From Symbiodinium natans (taxonomy: Eukaryota > Sar > Dinophyceae > Suessiales > Symbiodiniaceae): 47,857 bases of DNA. The notes below the pieces were generated by a model that saw only the letters and a program-made list of their open reading frames with translations, searched no databases and was not told the origin of the DNA. Where the stretch lies: the NCBI GenBank assembly GCA_905221605.1, contig CAJNDS010000962.1, positions 1 through 47,857 on the forward strand, read 5' to 3'. The first letter of the stretch is position 1. Every line of letters starts with the position of its first letter. The position numbers and the translations under genes are program-made. Of this stretch, positions 1 through 9,489 are shown one piece after another.

Positions 1-201
1 AACCTTCGCCAGTACACAGCGCGTTGTGCCCGTCGTGCGTGTAAACTGCACCCATCTCAAATTGCAGCTTCATGTTACGGAATTGATGGACTTGGGTGTC
101 GCGCGAATGCGAAACAATGCTATACTCTCATCCTCCCCTAGCCAGGCTAGGACCCCAGTCACTAGGCAAGTGGAGGAGGACAGTTGAGTTGCTCATGCCA
201 C

Positions 202-221
202 GTGAGTGCGCCCGCACTCAC
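202..221. repeat. Perfect hairpin, copy 1
   Basis: Arms GTGAGTGC and GCACTCAC around the four bases GCCC form a perfect 8-bp stem. The same 20-base block recurs at 433-452. Confidence 0.8.
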
Positions 222-432
222 ACGGCGGTGTAGGAACCTGCATCTCTTCTCAAGGCAGTATATCCATTTACGTTCTCTGTACAAGGTTGACGAGCGGTGA
301 CCCCTCACCGCAACTTCCGAGCAGGGGCTCGGTGAAGCGGCTCAGGAGCTCCCGTTCGGGTTGCTCCCTTGCTCCCCAGTATTACCTGAGGAGAATTTTG
401 TGAGGGTGCGGGAGTGATTTGATGTTGGGTAC

Positions 433-452
433 GTGAGTGCGCCCGCACTCAC
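433..452. repeat. Perfect hairpin, copy 2
   Basis: Exact second copy of the 20-base inverted repeat at 202-221, 231 bases further on. A few flanking bases (ACGTG before, ACACG after) are also shared or nearly so, suggesting a short dispersed element rather than chance. Confidence 0.75.
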
Positions 453-943
453 ACGCCCTGGTCCCCCGCATGGATTGGCAGTTTGTTCCTGTGGCTCCTA
501 GCCCTCTTAGCCGCGAACATAAAGGAGTGAGGGTATTACCCGCTAACTTGCCCCCTTTTTTTGTGCCGCCGGGGCTCACAGGAGCAGGCGCCCGCTTGCC
601 CTCCCCGAACTAACTGGACAATCGGCATTCGGACAGTGACATCTAACGCTGACCTTGTGCGGATACGGAACAAACGGCGGCCTAGTACACCGGTCGTTAT
701 CCATGGACATGCGGCATTCCTGTATTGTCATGCTGTTGTCTTGACCGATTTGGAAAGTTGTAACCTTTGATCATGTTATACCGCTGATGTAGTCCCCAAC
801 TGAAGGGAGCTGAGTCAGGGAAAGTTGGGAGCAAGCTTGTTGTTGTGTGACATTCTTGCGCTGGACGGCACGGCTCACAGGCAAGGCTGCCCAGTCTTCC
901 TCTACCTTGCCCCGTCAATTGGATAGGCTGCCCCTTCTTCGCC

Positions 944-1813
944 ATGGCATTGCAAGAGCCCCTTGGCCTGGAGAACCTGCAGCCTCCTCCATTGGTCGCC
1001 CCTCCGCTCGTTGCTGGGCGTGAAAACACCTGGATCACGGCGAGCCATGGCAGTTCAACCCTCCCCTTTGTTGTATCCCGGCCGAGTGCGGATGCAGGGG
1101 AAGCCAACTCGATAGTGCTTCTCCTCCCTGGTTGTGGACACTTCTATGTGGAGAATATGCACCCACTGCCTTGGCAAGGGGCCATCGAGTACCTGTGGAG
1201 CAACCTGGCCTTCAAAAAGGCCGTCATTGCCTGCGCATGGCCTGTGGCGGGACAAGCAGGCTCACCGCCTGCCTGGATGTTGCCTGACGGTGCTGCCTGG
1301 ACCAAGGCAGTGTATACAATGGAAGTTCTACCGCTCCTGTTGGCCGTCCAACGTGATGCGAGCCCTCGCATCTCCTTGCCCACATATCTCATGGGCCTTG
1401 GTTCTGGAGGAACCATCACCTACCAGATTGCAATTTCCGAGGCCCATGCGACCTTCCGGGCTTGTGTTTGCATGGGCCCCATTAGGCTGCCTTCTTTGCT
1501 GCCAGCCCCCACGAGCGAGGAGACACGAATTTTAGTCTATGGCGGACGAAAGGACGTAGAGACCTTCCAGCATCACCTTCGGATGTGCTACTCGGTACGG
1601 GGCAATCATCGCGTGCCTCCTGTCACAGAAGCCCTTACCGAAGACTCGCACTTTACTGCCTTCAAGGGCTACGGACGCACGCAGTACCCCTGGGCCCCCG
1701 GCCTCACAATCCGCCAGGTGGTTATCGGCAAGGACCCGGAGCATGTGGTGTGGCCTGCATTGCTGAGCGACCCTGATTGGCTGCTGGCGGACCATATCGA
1801 GCTCCCGGAGTAG
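944..1813 (+). CDS. Alpha/beta-hydrolase-like protein, 289 aa
   Basis: This complete ORF starts at an ATG in a strong context. A nucleophile-elbow-like LGSGG lies near residue 154 (Ser), preceded by a hydrophobic strand, as in alpha/beta hydrolases; the usual first Gly of GxSxG is Leu. A later strand reads ILVYGGRKD and a C-terminal candidate catalytic His sits near residue 267 in KDPEHVVW, the expected order Ser-acid-His. An early hydrophobic strand ending in LLLPGCGH could provide the oxyanion region. Substrate is unknown. Decayed pieces of this same ORF recur in the tails at 11,700-13,800 and 25,080-27,650, so it belongs to the repeated family. It is separated by about 530 bases from the next ORF. 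The fold call is a motif judgement and could be wrong. Confidence 0.55.
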   Translation: MALQEPLGLENLQPPPLVAPPLVAGRENTWITASHGSSTLPFVVSRPSADAGEANSIVLLLPGCGHFYVENMHPLPWQGAIEYLWSNLAFKKAVIACAWPVAGQAGSPPAWMLPDGAAWTKAVYTMEVLPLLLAVQRDASPRISLPTYLMGLGSGGTITYQIAISEAHATFRACVCMGPIRLPSLLPAPTSEETRILVYGGRKDVETFQHHLRMCYSVRGNHRVPPVTEALTEDSHFTAFKGYGRTQYPWAPGLTIRQVVIGKDPEHVVWPALLSDPDWLLADHIELPE

Positions 1814-2342
1814 TCGTTGGGGCAGGGTAGAGAGTGCCTCCCTTTTTCCATTTTAATCGATTTATGCGCGCCGGGCCTTGTGTTGTCGCTACAGACAGAC
1901 CAGCAACCGAGGTATGCCTGCATTCTGGTGCTACTACTGTGCACGGACAAAGTAAAGGATGCCATTGTCTCCAGGTCATTGCTTTGTACATGCAGCACAT
2001 TGCAGCCACAAGTAACAGCCACCTGCGACGACACGCTGCATTCCTTTTCAGGTTGCGTGTTGGATGTGCCTTGGCTCAAGCTCAGGGTGGCTGGCTGGCT
2101 GAACGAGGTGCCCCTTGTGTTGAGGGTAATTACGCTCCTGACTGGTTTTTGTTTGTTTCTCGCCTCTCTGTTTCTTCTCTCCTGTGTGCTCTGCTTGGGG
2201 TTTGGTCCTCCCCTTCTTGGTGTCCTCCTTTGTTGGTGTTTGGGCTTCCAGGGATCTTGGTGTCTGAAGGTTGCCTCGTGGTTGTCCGCTGTCTGTGTGG
2301 TAGTCACATGAGTTTGGCCTGCCATGTTCGGTGAGTGATGCC
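1814..2342 (+). other. Pyrimidine-rich spacer between ORFs
   Basis: The plus strand is strongly T/C/G-rich with long pyrimidine runs near 2,150-2,230. No convincing gene is seen; open frames on both strands are low in complexity. It could be an untranslated spacer or an intron of a larger transcript. Confidence 0.4.
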
Positions 2343-3533
2343 ATGGAGTCGTATGCCTGTCAACCGTATGTGATCCGGGTTGGAGCGCAAGCACTCCAAG
2401 TTCACGTTGCCAGGAGAGGGCAACTCACTGCACTTGCCACTTTAGGGACCAGTGATGTCGCAATGACCAGGCAGATGCAAGCCGGCGTCATCCTGCCTCA
2501 CGAACTTGATGTTGCCGGTTGGTGCCAATACTTCCCGCCGGAAATACAACCTTTGTTGTGTCTGGACCACTCTGCCTTTTTGAGAAACAGCAACGCCGTC
2601 TGCTTCGCTCGGCAACCCACGGTTCGCTGTTTTCTCCTGCATGCATGGAGACCAGGCATCGGCACCATGCCGCATAGCAGTGCCCTCATGGGGCGAGCGG
2701 TGTCCACGCACAGTGCTTTGCCTGGTGACGCGGTAGACCTTCCCCCTTGGGCGAGTGTTGTCACCGAACAAGGAGTGGGTAGGGAGACAGCCCTGTCTCC
2801 CGGGCCCGGGCACACTCCACCACCTAATCCACCGAGGGTCTGCTGGCCGAACAATAGTCCTCGCCCTCCCATACCGCCGATTCCTCCACGTGTTGGCGAG
2901 TACCCAGTGGGTGCGGTCAGTCGGATTGAGCCGCGACTTCCACATGGGAGGCCACCTCCCGCGCCAGTTGCAGCCGACCTGCCACCGTGGCAGGTCCCTA
3001 GCTACCCAGGTCCACAGGTCCTTGCTGCGACCGCAATGCAGGCTATATGCCAGCTTCGCACTCTCAGTGCTGACCATGCGCCGGGGCCTCCGGAGCCTGA
3101 GGACCTCGCGCAGGCACTAGAAAGTAATCAGAATTTCCCTGAGCCCACCCCTAGCGGCATCCTGCCATTGAGACTGGCCTCTGGCGCCATTTCCGGCGAA
3201 CCGCCTGAGCCGCAAGGTCTCCACCCAGAGATCGACTACACTGCACTACTCGGCTGCCTACTTCCACAGCTCCGGGCTGCTGAGTCCGCAGGAGCCCATG
3301 TCCTGCTCTTAGTCACGGACAGTCGCTGCTTCTTGTCTATTCCGCATTTCCCCTACTTTGTCCGGCATTTGGTAGCACGCATGCAGTGGGAAGGCCCGTT
3401 TAAAGAGAGGTGGTTTCCCATCTTGGTAAACAAAAGAAGCGGGGTTAGCTTCTGTGCACTTTACGTGGGCGGGGCCCGAAATTCTGGCAGTCCTCAGAGT
3501 CCTTGCGCCAGGGGTGGTCTTGATGTTGCTTGA
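2343..3533 (+). CDS. Proline-rich protein of the helicase/hydrolase unit, 5' segment
   Basis: The ORF is open from a GTG at 2331; the first ATG is at 2343. The N-terminal 140 residues are ordinary mixed sequence. A proline-rich segment follows (about residues 150-230, with runs such as PPNPPR and PPIPPIPP), then a more globular end including LLLVTDSRCF. I recognise no family. Coding character appears to leave this frame near 3,440 and continue in the +1 frame (3,454-3,861), then in the frame of the giant helicase ORF after about 3,850. The piece is therefore likely the N-terminal part of one long protein interrupted by frameshifts or by introns. Confidence 0.4.
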   Translation: MESYACQPYVIRVGAQALQVHVARRGQLTALATLGTSDVAMTRQMQAGVILPHELDVAGWCQYFPPEIQPLLCLDHSAFLRNSNAVCFARQPTVRCFLLHAWRPGIGTMPHSSALMGRAVSTHSALPGDAVDLPPWASVVTEQGVGRETALSPGPGHTPPPNPPRVCWPNNSPRPPIPPIPPRVGEYPVGAVSRIEPRLPHGRPPPAPVAADLPPWQVPSYPGPQVLAATAMQAICQLRTLSADHAPGPPEPEDLAQALESNQNFPEPTPSGILPLRLASGAISGEPPEPQGLHPEIDYTALLGCLLPQLRAAESAGAHVLLLVTDSRCFLSIPHFPYFVRHLVARMQWEGPFKERWFPILVNKRSGVSFCALYVGGARNSGSPQSPCARGGLDVA

Positions 3534-3861
3534 CCATGACACCTTGTTCACTGCCAGGTGGGAAGCAGAAGAGCTGCGAAGGTTTGCAGTCCTCGATCCA
3601 CTGCCCAATACCCTCTCGACGGAGTCACTGGGCAGCATGGAAGTCGAGACGGACGAGACACAGCCCTGTGGCTCGCTTCCAGCCTCGCCGTGGAGTTGCT
3701 CGCCGGACGGGTCCATACCGTGTGGGGCCCGATCGCCAAACTCAATTGGCATGGTTTGTGCGTCCGAGGACCAGCTTGAAGCAAATGGGGGATTGGTCAT
3801 CTTCTACCCGAATGCTCCGGACGGCAAAACTCCCCCGGCCCCCTCGCTTTTGCATCCCTAG
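3454..3861 (+). pseudogene. Frame-bridging coding segment between the proline-rich ORF and the helicase ORF
   Basis: This frame reads as normal protein, for example VLAPGVVLMLLDHDTLF followed by WEAEELRRFAVLDPL, while the two overlapping frames are arginine/serine-rich and less protein-like. It links the upstream frame (ending 3,533) to the downstream frame (credible from about 3,860) by two successive +1 shifts. Either two small indels have broken the gene, or small introns are present. A TAA at 3,427-3,429 closes this frame upstream. Confidence 0.4.
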
Positions 3862-6800
3862 CAACGTCGCTAGTGCGGTGACCTCCATTGGTACTGCGTT
3901 GAGCCGAGCCCTGCAGCTAGTCATCATGCCCAGTGAAGTGCCCACTCCATTGCCTGGTATGCATGAGCAGGTGCCGTTGGACCAGATCCATTATCGGCAA
4001 TGTCTACGCAACACCCCTCTTGCCGGAACCACTGCTCACAAGCATTCTGACTTTGTGTTTGCGTGGGCACTTTTAGGAAGATACATACATGAAGTTGCGT
4101 GGAAAGCGGCCGACCTTAATACTGGCCGGCCAGAGCCAGACATCCAGTTTGGCGCCTCCCCAGTCAGGCAGGTCAGAGGGGTCAAAACATGGGGACAAGG
4201 CCCGTATGAACAGGGATTTCTTCCCTTGCTCAGGGGCTACGGCGGCTTGCACTCCCGTTTGGCAATCCTACCTGGTCCTGACTTATTCATGGCGAACCGA
4301 TACGCCGAGGTTATACCCCCTCCTTTTGTGCATGGATATGGTGCCAAAGGCAAAAACATCTTGCCGCAGTGGGGGAGTGTGGTACGGCTGCCTACTCTGC
4401 CCGAGTCGGTCTGGGGCAACGGGGACACCGTCCCTCTGTGGGCCTCTGTTGGGAAAAAGGGCAGTGGACCAGTGCGGCTCCAGCTCTTCCCTGGAGTCCT
4501 CATGTTTTGGAAGAAAGATGCCCTATCTTCCTGCAGGGCCACCCCGAAATGGCGCAGTCGACCCAATACCCCAACTGGGCCGCTTGCTCTTCTTGCTGCC
4601 GCTGCGCATGCTTGGCTGGCCCAGGTGGATCTGCCGTGGCCTCTCTTTGCTGCAGACATAAAGGTCACGCCGCTGGGCCTCAGTCAATACTGGGATGATG
4701 GACTTGCAATGCGTGTGCAGCAAGCCCTGGCAGCCTTTGCCTTTCCTGCCTACCAGTACCCGCCCCCAAAGCCTCACCTAACCCCCTCAGGGGAATGTCG
4801 GTCGCTCTTCATTAGCGGGATGCATGGGAAAGCCGAGAATACGCCCTCCACTGTGTCGGGTAGCATCATTCACACAGGCAATTCCTATGCATTCACTGGC
4901 TTAGAAATGGAAACAGTCCGGGACGACCAGGGCAAAAAAGTCCGATATGAGGACACACAACGCCCGTTGTTGCTTTCGACCAGCGGTAATGCCGCACATG
5001 CACTGCTGCTCCTGCCCCAAGCCGCCCAGCTGTGGGCACGTGCTCTGTATCCTCAGGTCGAAGGATGCGGTCTGCCAGCGGCGGTTCGTGCTAGAATCAG
5101 CTCGGTAGAAGCCTCCCTGACAATGTGCCCGGCCCTAGCTCACTTGCACATGCCACATACTGCTGCGCTGACCGCTCTGCATGTGGGCCTCGCCGCGGGG
5201 AGAGCTGGCGAGTGCAAACTGTGCGTTACGGGTTTCTCTGCTGGGTCGTATACGGGCGCTGCTGTGGCTATCGCTTGGCATGAGCGCCAAAAGCTTCCTG
5301 ACTGCAAGGGCGATTTTGTCCACATCAAGGCACGTTTGGGCGGCATTGCCATGCCACGGGCCATGCTGCAATATATCCTGGGTTCGGAATTGCGGCACGC
5401 TGTTAGTCTTGTCCATCATGAGAGCGACCAGCTTTGTATCTTCCGGCCCAGCCAGGCAGCAAGGATGCAAGCGATTGGCGCGGGAGCGCGTCTCTACTAC
5501 TTCACTGGACCTGAGTCGCTTGGCAGTGGTGGACACTCTTATGGTCACTTTGTCCAAAGTGAAGAGCTATTCCAGCTCACGCCGGGGGATTATGTGCATA
5601 AGGAATTGACTAAAAAGATTTGTGGCCTGGCCGACCCCCGGATGGATCGCACAGTGCGGGCAGGTTTGATGGGGGTTGCGTGTGGCTCTGTCCAGCTTTC
5701 GGATAAGTCTAAAACTTTCATCAACTCCGTGCTGGGACGGCAAATCAAACGCCCCGATCTGGAGGCGTTTCTCCAGATACCTTCCACTGAGAACCGGAGC
5801 ATTGCCAGTCTCCGTGCTGACTGTACCCAAGTCCTCCTAACGGATGCCAAGCCGCATCTGGCTGATTTGCCGCCCCCGTATCATGAACTTGGTCCCACGA
5901 TGAAGCTTGTTTTGGGTATGTGGCTCCCCCACCTGTCGTTAGAACGCCTGGTTGACATGCTGGGTTATCAGTTTTTAGCCATGGCCTCGGAAGCAGAAAT
6001 CGAGGAGGAGCCCTCGGAACAGTATCACTACCCAGAGCAAGCTGCGGTCAAGCGGGCCGCCACCCCTGTGGCGATAAAGCCCGGCACGCATACGTGGCCA
6101 ATCTGCCTTCTCCATCGAGTTTACCCACGAGCGTCGGTCATGCTCCTTACACCGGAGTTGGCGGATGTCCCTGACTGGGCTACAAAGTGGTTTGCTGTCG
6201 CTGGTAAAGTGCCGGCCAAGGGCACTGCTTTGCTGGTTACCTTGAGAGAAGACAAGGGAGATGTGGCCTACCCAGGCATGTTTATAGAGCTCCTTGCCCC
6301 GAAGAAGCTTTCCACCGGCCCTGGCGAAAGTAAGGCCATGCAGCCAGTCAATATCACCATTGCCCTGCTCTTGACTGATGAACAGCACAACCAATTCGCG
6401 CAGCGACCCTCATTGCCGAGAGTCAGCCAGCTTGAAGTTCTGCCCGGAGGAGCCTCTACCCCGCTTTGGGATGCCCTGTTACACATGCCTAGGGAAAGGC
6501 AACATGTTGCCTTGGGCGTTCCGCTAGAAGACTCGCCTCTTGATGCCATCCGGCAGCCACATTGGTTGCCGGGCTTTCTCACGGATCTAGTGCTTGTCCT
6601 CATTATCGGGCTGGTGGTGAGAGGGAACTGGCACGACACATGGGCACAGCTCATTCACCCGGAGGTCTGCCAAGTCTTCAGAGGCAAGCACGCCACGCAA
6701 GCTGCGCAGGCATCGCCTACTGCGGGTCCGGGGGCTTCCAACACCTTGCAAAGCTTCCTTAACCTTTGGCTTGCGGAGGAACAAACCTATCGCAAAGAAT

Positions 6801-9457
6801 GGACGCCGACGCTGCTGAGTGGCGTGTTAGCCACGCTGCCCGACTCTCCGCTGCCCGGCCAGGAGGACGCCCGGACTCCTGCGCAGTGGCATGCGGAGCG
6901 TCTACGCATGTCACAGGACTCGTTGAGCAACGAGCACGATCCGAGGACTCGCGCCAGCATCTTTGCGCTCGCAGTTGGTCCCGCCTTCCTTACGTGCCTC
7001 TGTGATACCTTTTGGGGGGCGGATGGACACCTGGCAGCGCTGCTAGGAGCGTGCTCGTACGGCTTGGCCGCTAATCGTACTTCTGTATTCATAACGGGGG
7101 CGCCTGGCAGCGGGAAGACACGATCCTGCGCGTTTCTAGGAGTTCTTCTTGCGTGCCTGACGAACCGGCTCACCCTGTACACCGCTCATGGCAATGAATC
7201 GGTTCGTGCCTATGTCGAAGCGGTTGATAGGCTCACGACTGCTAGCAATGAATTTGTTCGCAGCCGCATCGTTCGCATACCGGGTAACAAGGAGAAGGAC
7301 ACACATAAGCTCCCCTTTGATGTGCAGGATTTGTACCGGGGGCTACTTGTAGCCACGACGCATGGTACGATTGTGGCAAGGCTTAGCTTTCCCTACTCGC
7401 AGCTCATTAACCGTTTAAAGGATGTTGAGTTGCTCCTCCGAGATGAAGCCCAGCAATTGGGCACACCGGGTTCCAACACCATCTTGGCGCACATCAAGCA
7501 TGCACTCGATGTCATGATTGGCGACCACAGACAGCCCGCTGGAGGATCGCGGCCCAATTACCACTTCGTCACGGAGTTGTTGGAACAAAAGACTTGTGGT
7601 CTCAATGCGGTCCCTGCCGACCTCCACACGCCAGCCACCTTGCCTGCTGCCCTTTTGCGGCAAACGGCCCAAAGTTCCGGCCCGTGGAAAAAGGGGCAAG
7701 GCGAGATGCCCTCTTGGGGCAAGCCCCACCGTTCCTCTGGAGCGTCAGAAGTGTTTTTCTCAGCGGTCTCGATGCTGGATTCGATTCTCTGTATGAGCAT
7801 CGTCAAACCGAAGCAAGCCGAGACAGTCATGCAGGCCGCCGGGCTGAAGGCCATTGTCGGACCGGCTATCAACCTCTCGCTCTGTTCATCCATGCGCCTC
7901 CCTCCTGAGATTGCTGCCATTCTATACGCATGTCGGTACTCGGAGGCGTGCCGCTTCGATCTGACAGGCGGGGTCCCTCGGCTACTTATGCCACCAGGTC
8001 CCACGCTGCAGCACCTGCTCGGGCGGCCACTGCGTAGCTTTGCAGGCAGGTGGATGGAAACGTGCCGATGGGTACGGGTGCCAGATCAGGATGAGACCCA
8101 AACCAAACTAGGCAGAAGCTACGACCTCAGCATGGTCCTGGCGGACATTGTGCTCACTTTTGGGCACCAGGTTTATCCTGACTCCCCTATCGGGATGGTG
8201 TCTCAGTATGCCAGGATTGTTACTCAAATGAAGTTTATGCTGCAGTCGAGTCTCCCCGCAGACCCACTGGGCGATGACGATATGAGCCTACTTGAAGCCT
8301 GCCAAACCGCACCAGATTTCCCGCTGACTGGCGCGCCTACCACTTGGAGCCTTGTGACGTTTCGGACCTTCCTCATGAATCACATAGGGTCCCTTAAACG
8401 CTTCTTCGGCGCTATCACCACGGCTTGCTCCACTGGCCCCACATTTGGGATAGGTGTCTTTGTGACTTGTCGGGCTTCTGGATTCCTGTTTAGTAGCGAG
8501 GCAGGGTTTGCCCGAGCCACCTCCTCCTTCACGAGAGGACTTGGGGCTTTGGTTTTCGTGGCGCCGCACTACTCTGATGGTATAGGTGCATGCTTCCAAA
8601 TGGCGGCCTGCGCAACCGGAGGCCTGATTGAATGCGCGGAATATGTGCGCACACAAGCCAGCTTGTGGAGCATGGATGGCCCTGGCGTTGCAAAGGCATT
8701 ACACAAGCAAGCCTTCCGAGAACGGACAGCAGCCAGCATCGTGCTGCCCGCGGAACGCAAAGTAGGGCTGGACCTTTTTGAAGCCCCACCCCTGCATCAA
8801 GCGTGGGCCTTGAAGGCCACCTGGGGAGACAAGCGGGAAGTTCTTTACCGCACACTTAAGCAAGAAGGATGGGGGAGCCCCTCTTTCACTTCCAACTCCT
8901 ACTCGGGCACCATTGCTAGTCTGCAAACGCGCGGCTTCGTCCTGGAGCCCTTGCCCAATGCTGTGTATTGTGTCCCCTTCCAGCCGGTGAGGGAAGGAGA
9001 TGGGGTCGCCCAGTACCTCACCTGCTTGCTAGGGGATACCAGCATTAGGACGCCGCCCAAGCGGGGATCTGCTCAACGCGCTGACCCGGCTTTCGAACAC
9101 AAGGCCGGCATAATGCGAGCCCCCCGCGGTCTTCACCTCCTACCTGTTCGTACGGGTAAGGCTGCCTCCGAAACTGCGATTGATGTGGACTCTCCGGGAA
9201 ACAGCCCTGTGCCCGCGAGTAGTCACAGTCCCGACGTGGTAGCTGCTACTGTAGTCGAGGTTCTTACGCCGCTGCAGTCACCACCCAAAGCGAGGCTATC
9301 ACCAACGCGCGCCATGGTGAGCGGTGGGGTACACCATGGCTCAAGCCTCGGGCCGCGGGGGGCTCCATTGCGGCGGCTGTCAGCCCACCTCCGGCAGCTA
9401 AACGGGACGTTTCCCGAACACCCTGCGGCACCCCAACGCGGGAGAGAGGACCACTGA
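3530..9457 (+). CDS. Giant protein: alpha/beta-hydrolase domain followed by UPF1-like SF1 helicase
   Basis: The ORF is 1,975 codons from a TTG; credible coding begins near 3,860. Around residue 570 the segment VTGFSAGSYTG is a classical GxSxG nucleophile elbow, followed by a candidate Asp (HHESDQLCIF) and His (GGHSYGHF), so an alpha/beta-hydrolase domain is likely near residues 480-690. A superfamily-1 helicase follows: Walker A GAPGSGKT near residue 1190, a Ia/Ic-type ATTHG, Walker B DEAQQ near 1305, motif III GDHRQPAGG near 1331, a motif V-like IGMVSQYARIV, and a motif VI-like RATSSFTRGLGALVFV near 1660. DEAQQ with GDxxQ places it with UPF1-like RNA/DNA helicases. The C-terminal 150 residues are Pro/Ser-rich and disordered. 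Lack of RT or integrase argues against an autonomous transposon. The last part probably overlaps the true frame of the next ORF, which is already open from 9,184. Confidence 0.65.
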   Translation: MTMTPCSLPGGKQKSCEGLQSSIHCPIPSRRSHWAAWKSRRTRHSPVARFQPRRGVARRTGPYRVGPDRQTQLAWFVRPRTSLKQMGDWSSSTRMLRTAKLPRPPRFCIPSNVASAVTSIGTALSRALQLVIMPSEVPTPLPGMHEQVPLDQIHYRQCLRNTPLAGTTAHKHSDFVFAWALLGRYIHEVAWKAADLNTGRPEPDIQFGASPVRQVRGVKTWGQGPYEQGFLPLLRGYGGLHSRLAILPGPDLFMANRYAEVIPPPFVHGYGAKGKNILPQWGSVVRLPTLPESVWGNGDTVPLWASVGKKGSGPVRLQLFPGVLMFWKKDALSSCRATPKWRSRPNTPTGPLALLAAAAHAWLAQVDLPWPLFAADIKVTPLGLSQYWDDGLAMRVQQALAAFAFPAYQYPPPKPHLTPSGECRSLFISGMHGKAENTPSTVSGSIIHTGNSYAFTGLEMETVRDDQGKKVRYEDTQRPLLLSTSGNAAHALLLLPQAAQLWARALYPQVEGCGLPAAVRARISSVEASLTMCPALAHLHMPHTAALTALHVGLAAGRAGECKLCVTGFSAGSYTGAAVAIAWHERQKLPDCKGDFVHIKARLGGIAMPRAMLQYILGSELRHAVSLVHHESDQLCIFRPSQAARMQAIGAGARLYYFTGPESLGSGGHSYGHFVQSEELFQLTPGDYVHKELTKKICGLADPRMDRTVRAGLMGVACGSVQLSDKSKTFINSVLGRQIKRPDLEAFLQIPSTENRSIASLRADCTQVLLTDAKPHLADLPPPYHELGPTMKLVLGMWLPHLSLERLVDMLGYQFLAMASEAEIEEEPSEQYHYPEQAAVKRAATPVAIKPGTHTWPICLLHRVYPRASVMLLTPELADVPDWATKWFAVAGKVPAKGTALLVTLREDKGDVAYPGMFIELLAPKKLSTGPGESKAMQPVNITIALLLTDEQHNQFAQRPSLPRVSQLEVLPGGASTPLWDALLHMPRERQHVALGVPLEDSPLDAIRQPHWLPGFLTDLVLVLIIGLVVRGNWHDTWAQLIHPEVCQVFRGKHATQAAQASPTAGPGASNTLQSFLNLWLAEEQTYRKEWTPTLLSGVLATLPDSPLPGQEDARTPAQWHAERLRMSQDSLSNEHDPRTRASIFALAVGPAFLTCLCDTFWGADGHLAALLGACSYGLAANRTSVFITGAPGSGKTRSCAFLGVLLACLTNRLTLYTAHGNESVRAYVEAVDRLTTASNEFVRSRIVRIPGNKEKDTHKLPFDVQDLYRGLLVATTHGTIVARLSFPYSQLINRLKDVELLLRDEAQQLGTPGSNTILAHIKHALDVMIGDHRQPAGGSRPNYHFVTELLEQKTCGLNAVPADLHTPATLPAALLRQTAQSSGPWKKGQGEMPSWGKPHRSSGASEVFFSAVSMLDSILCMSIVKPKQAETVMQAAGLKAIVGPAINLSLCSSMRLPPEIAAILYACRYSEACRFDLTGGVPRLLMPPGPTLQHLLGRPLRSFAGRWMETCRWVRVPDQDETQTKLGRSYDLSMVLADIVLTFGHQVYPDSPIGMVSQYARIVTQMKFMLQSSLPADPLGDDDMSLLEACQTAPDFPLTGAPTTWSLVTFRTFLMNHIGSLKRFFGAITTACSTGPTFGIGVFVTCRASGFLFSSEAGFARATSSFTRGLGALVFVAPHYSDGIGACFQMAACATGGLIECAEYVRTQASLWSMDGPGVAKALHKQAFRERTAASIVLPAERKVGLDLFEAPPLHQAWALKATWGDKREVLYRTLKQEGWGSPSFTSNSYSGTIASLQTRGFVLEPLPNAVYCVPFQPVREGDGVAQYLTCLLGDTSIRTPPKRGSAQRADPAFEHKAGIMRAPRGLHLLPVRTGKAASETAIDVDSPGNSPVPASSHSPDVVAATVVEVLTPLQSPPKARLSPTRAMVSGGVHHGSSLGPRGAPLRRLSAHLRQLNGTFPEHPAAPQRGREDH

Positions 9458-9489
9458 GGACGGAGCTTGCAACGACAGAGCCTGCGGTT

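Larger units (their letters stand above)
1..943. other. Left flank without recognised gene
   Basis: No reading frame here looks like a gene: the frames are short, overlap each other on both strands and match no family I know. The stretch carries two copies of a perfect hairpin (described separately). It ends with a good translation-start context (GCC-ATG-G) at 944, so it may be the 5' leader of the large unit that follows. The 5' boundary of that unit cannot be placed from this window. Confidence 0.5.

Noticed and set aside
1669-2394. Minus-strand 241-codon frame
   Set aside because: Overlaps the hydrolase ORF and pyrimidine-rich spacer in antisense; composition is Thr/Gln/Arg-rich with no family resemblance.
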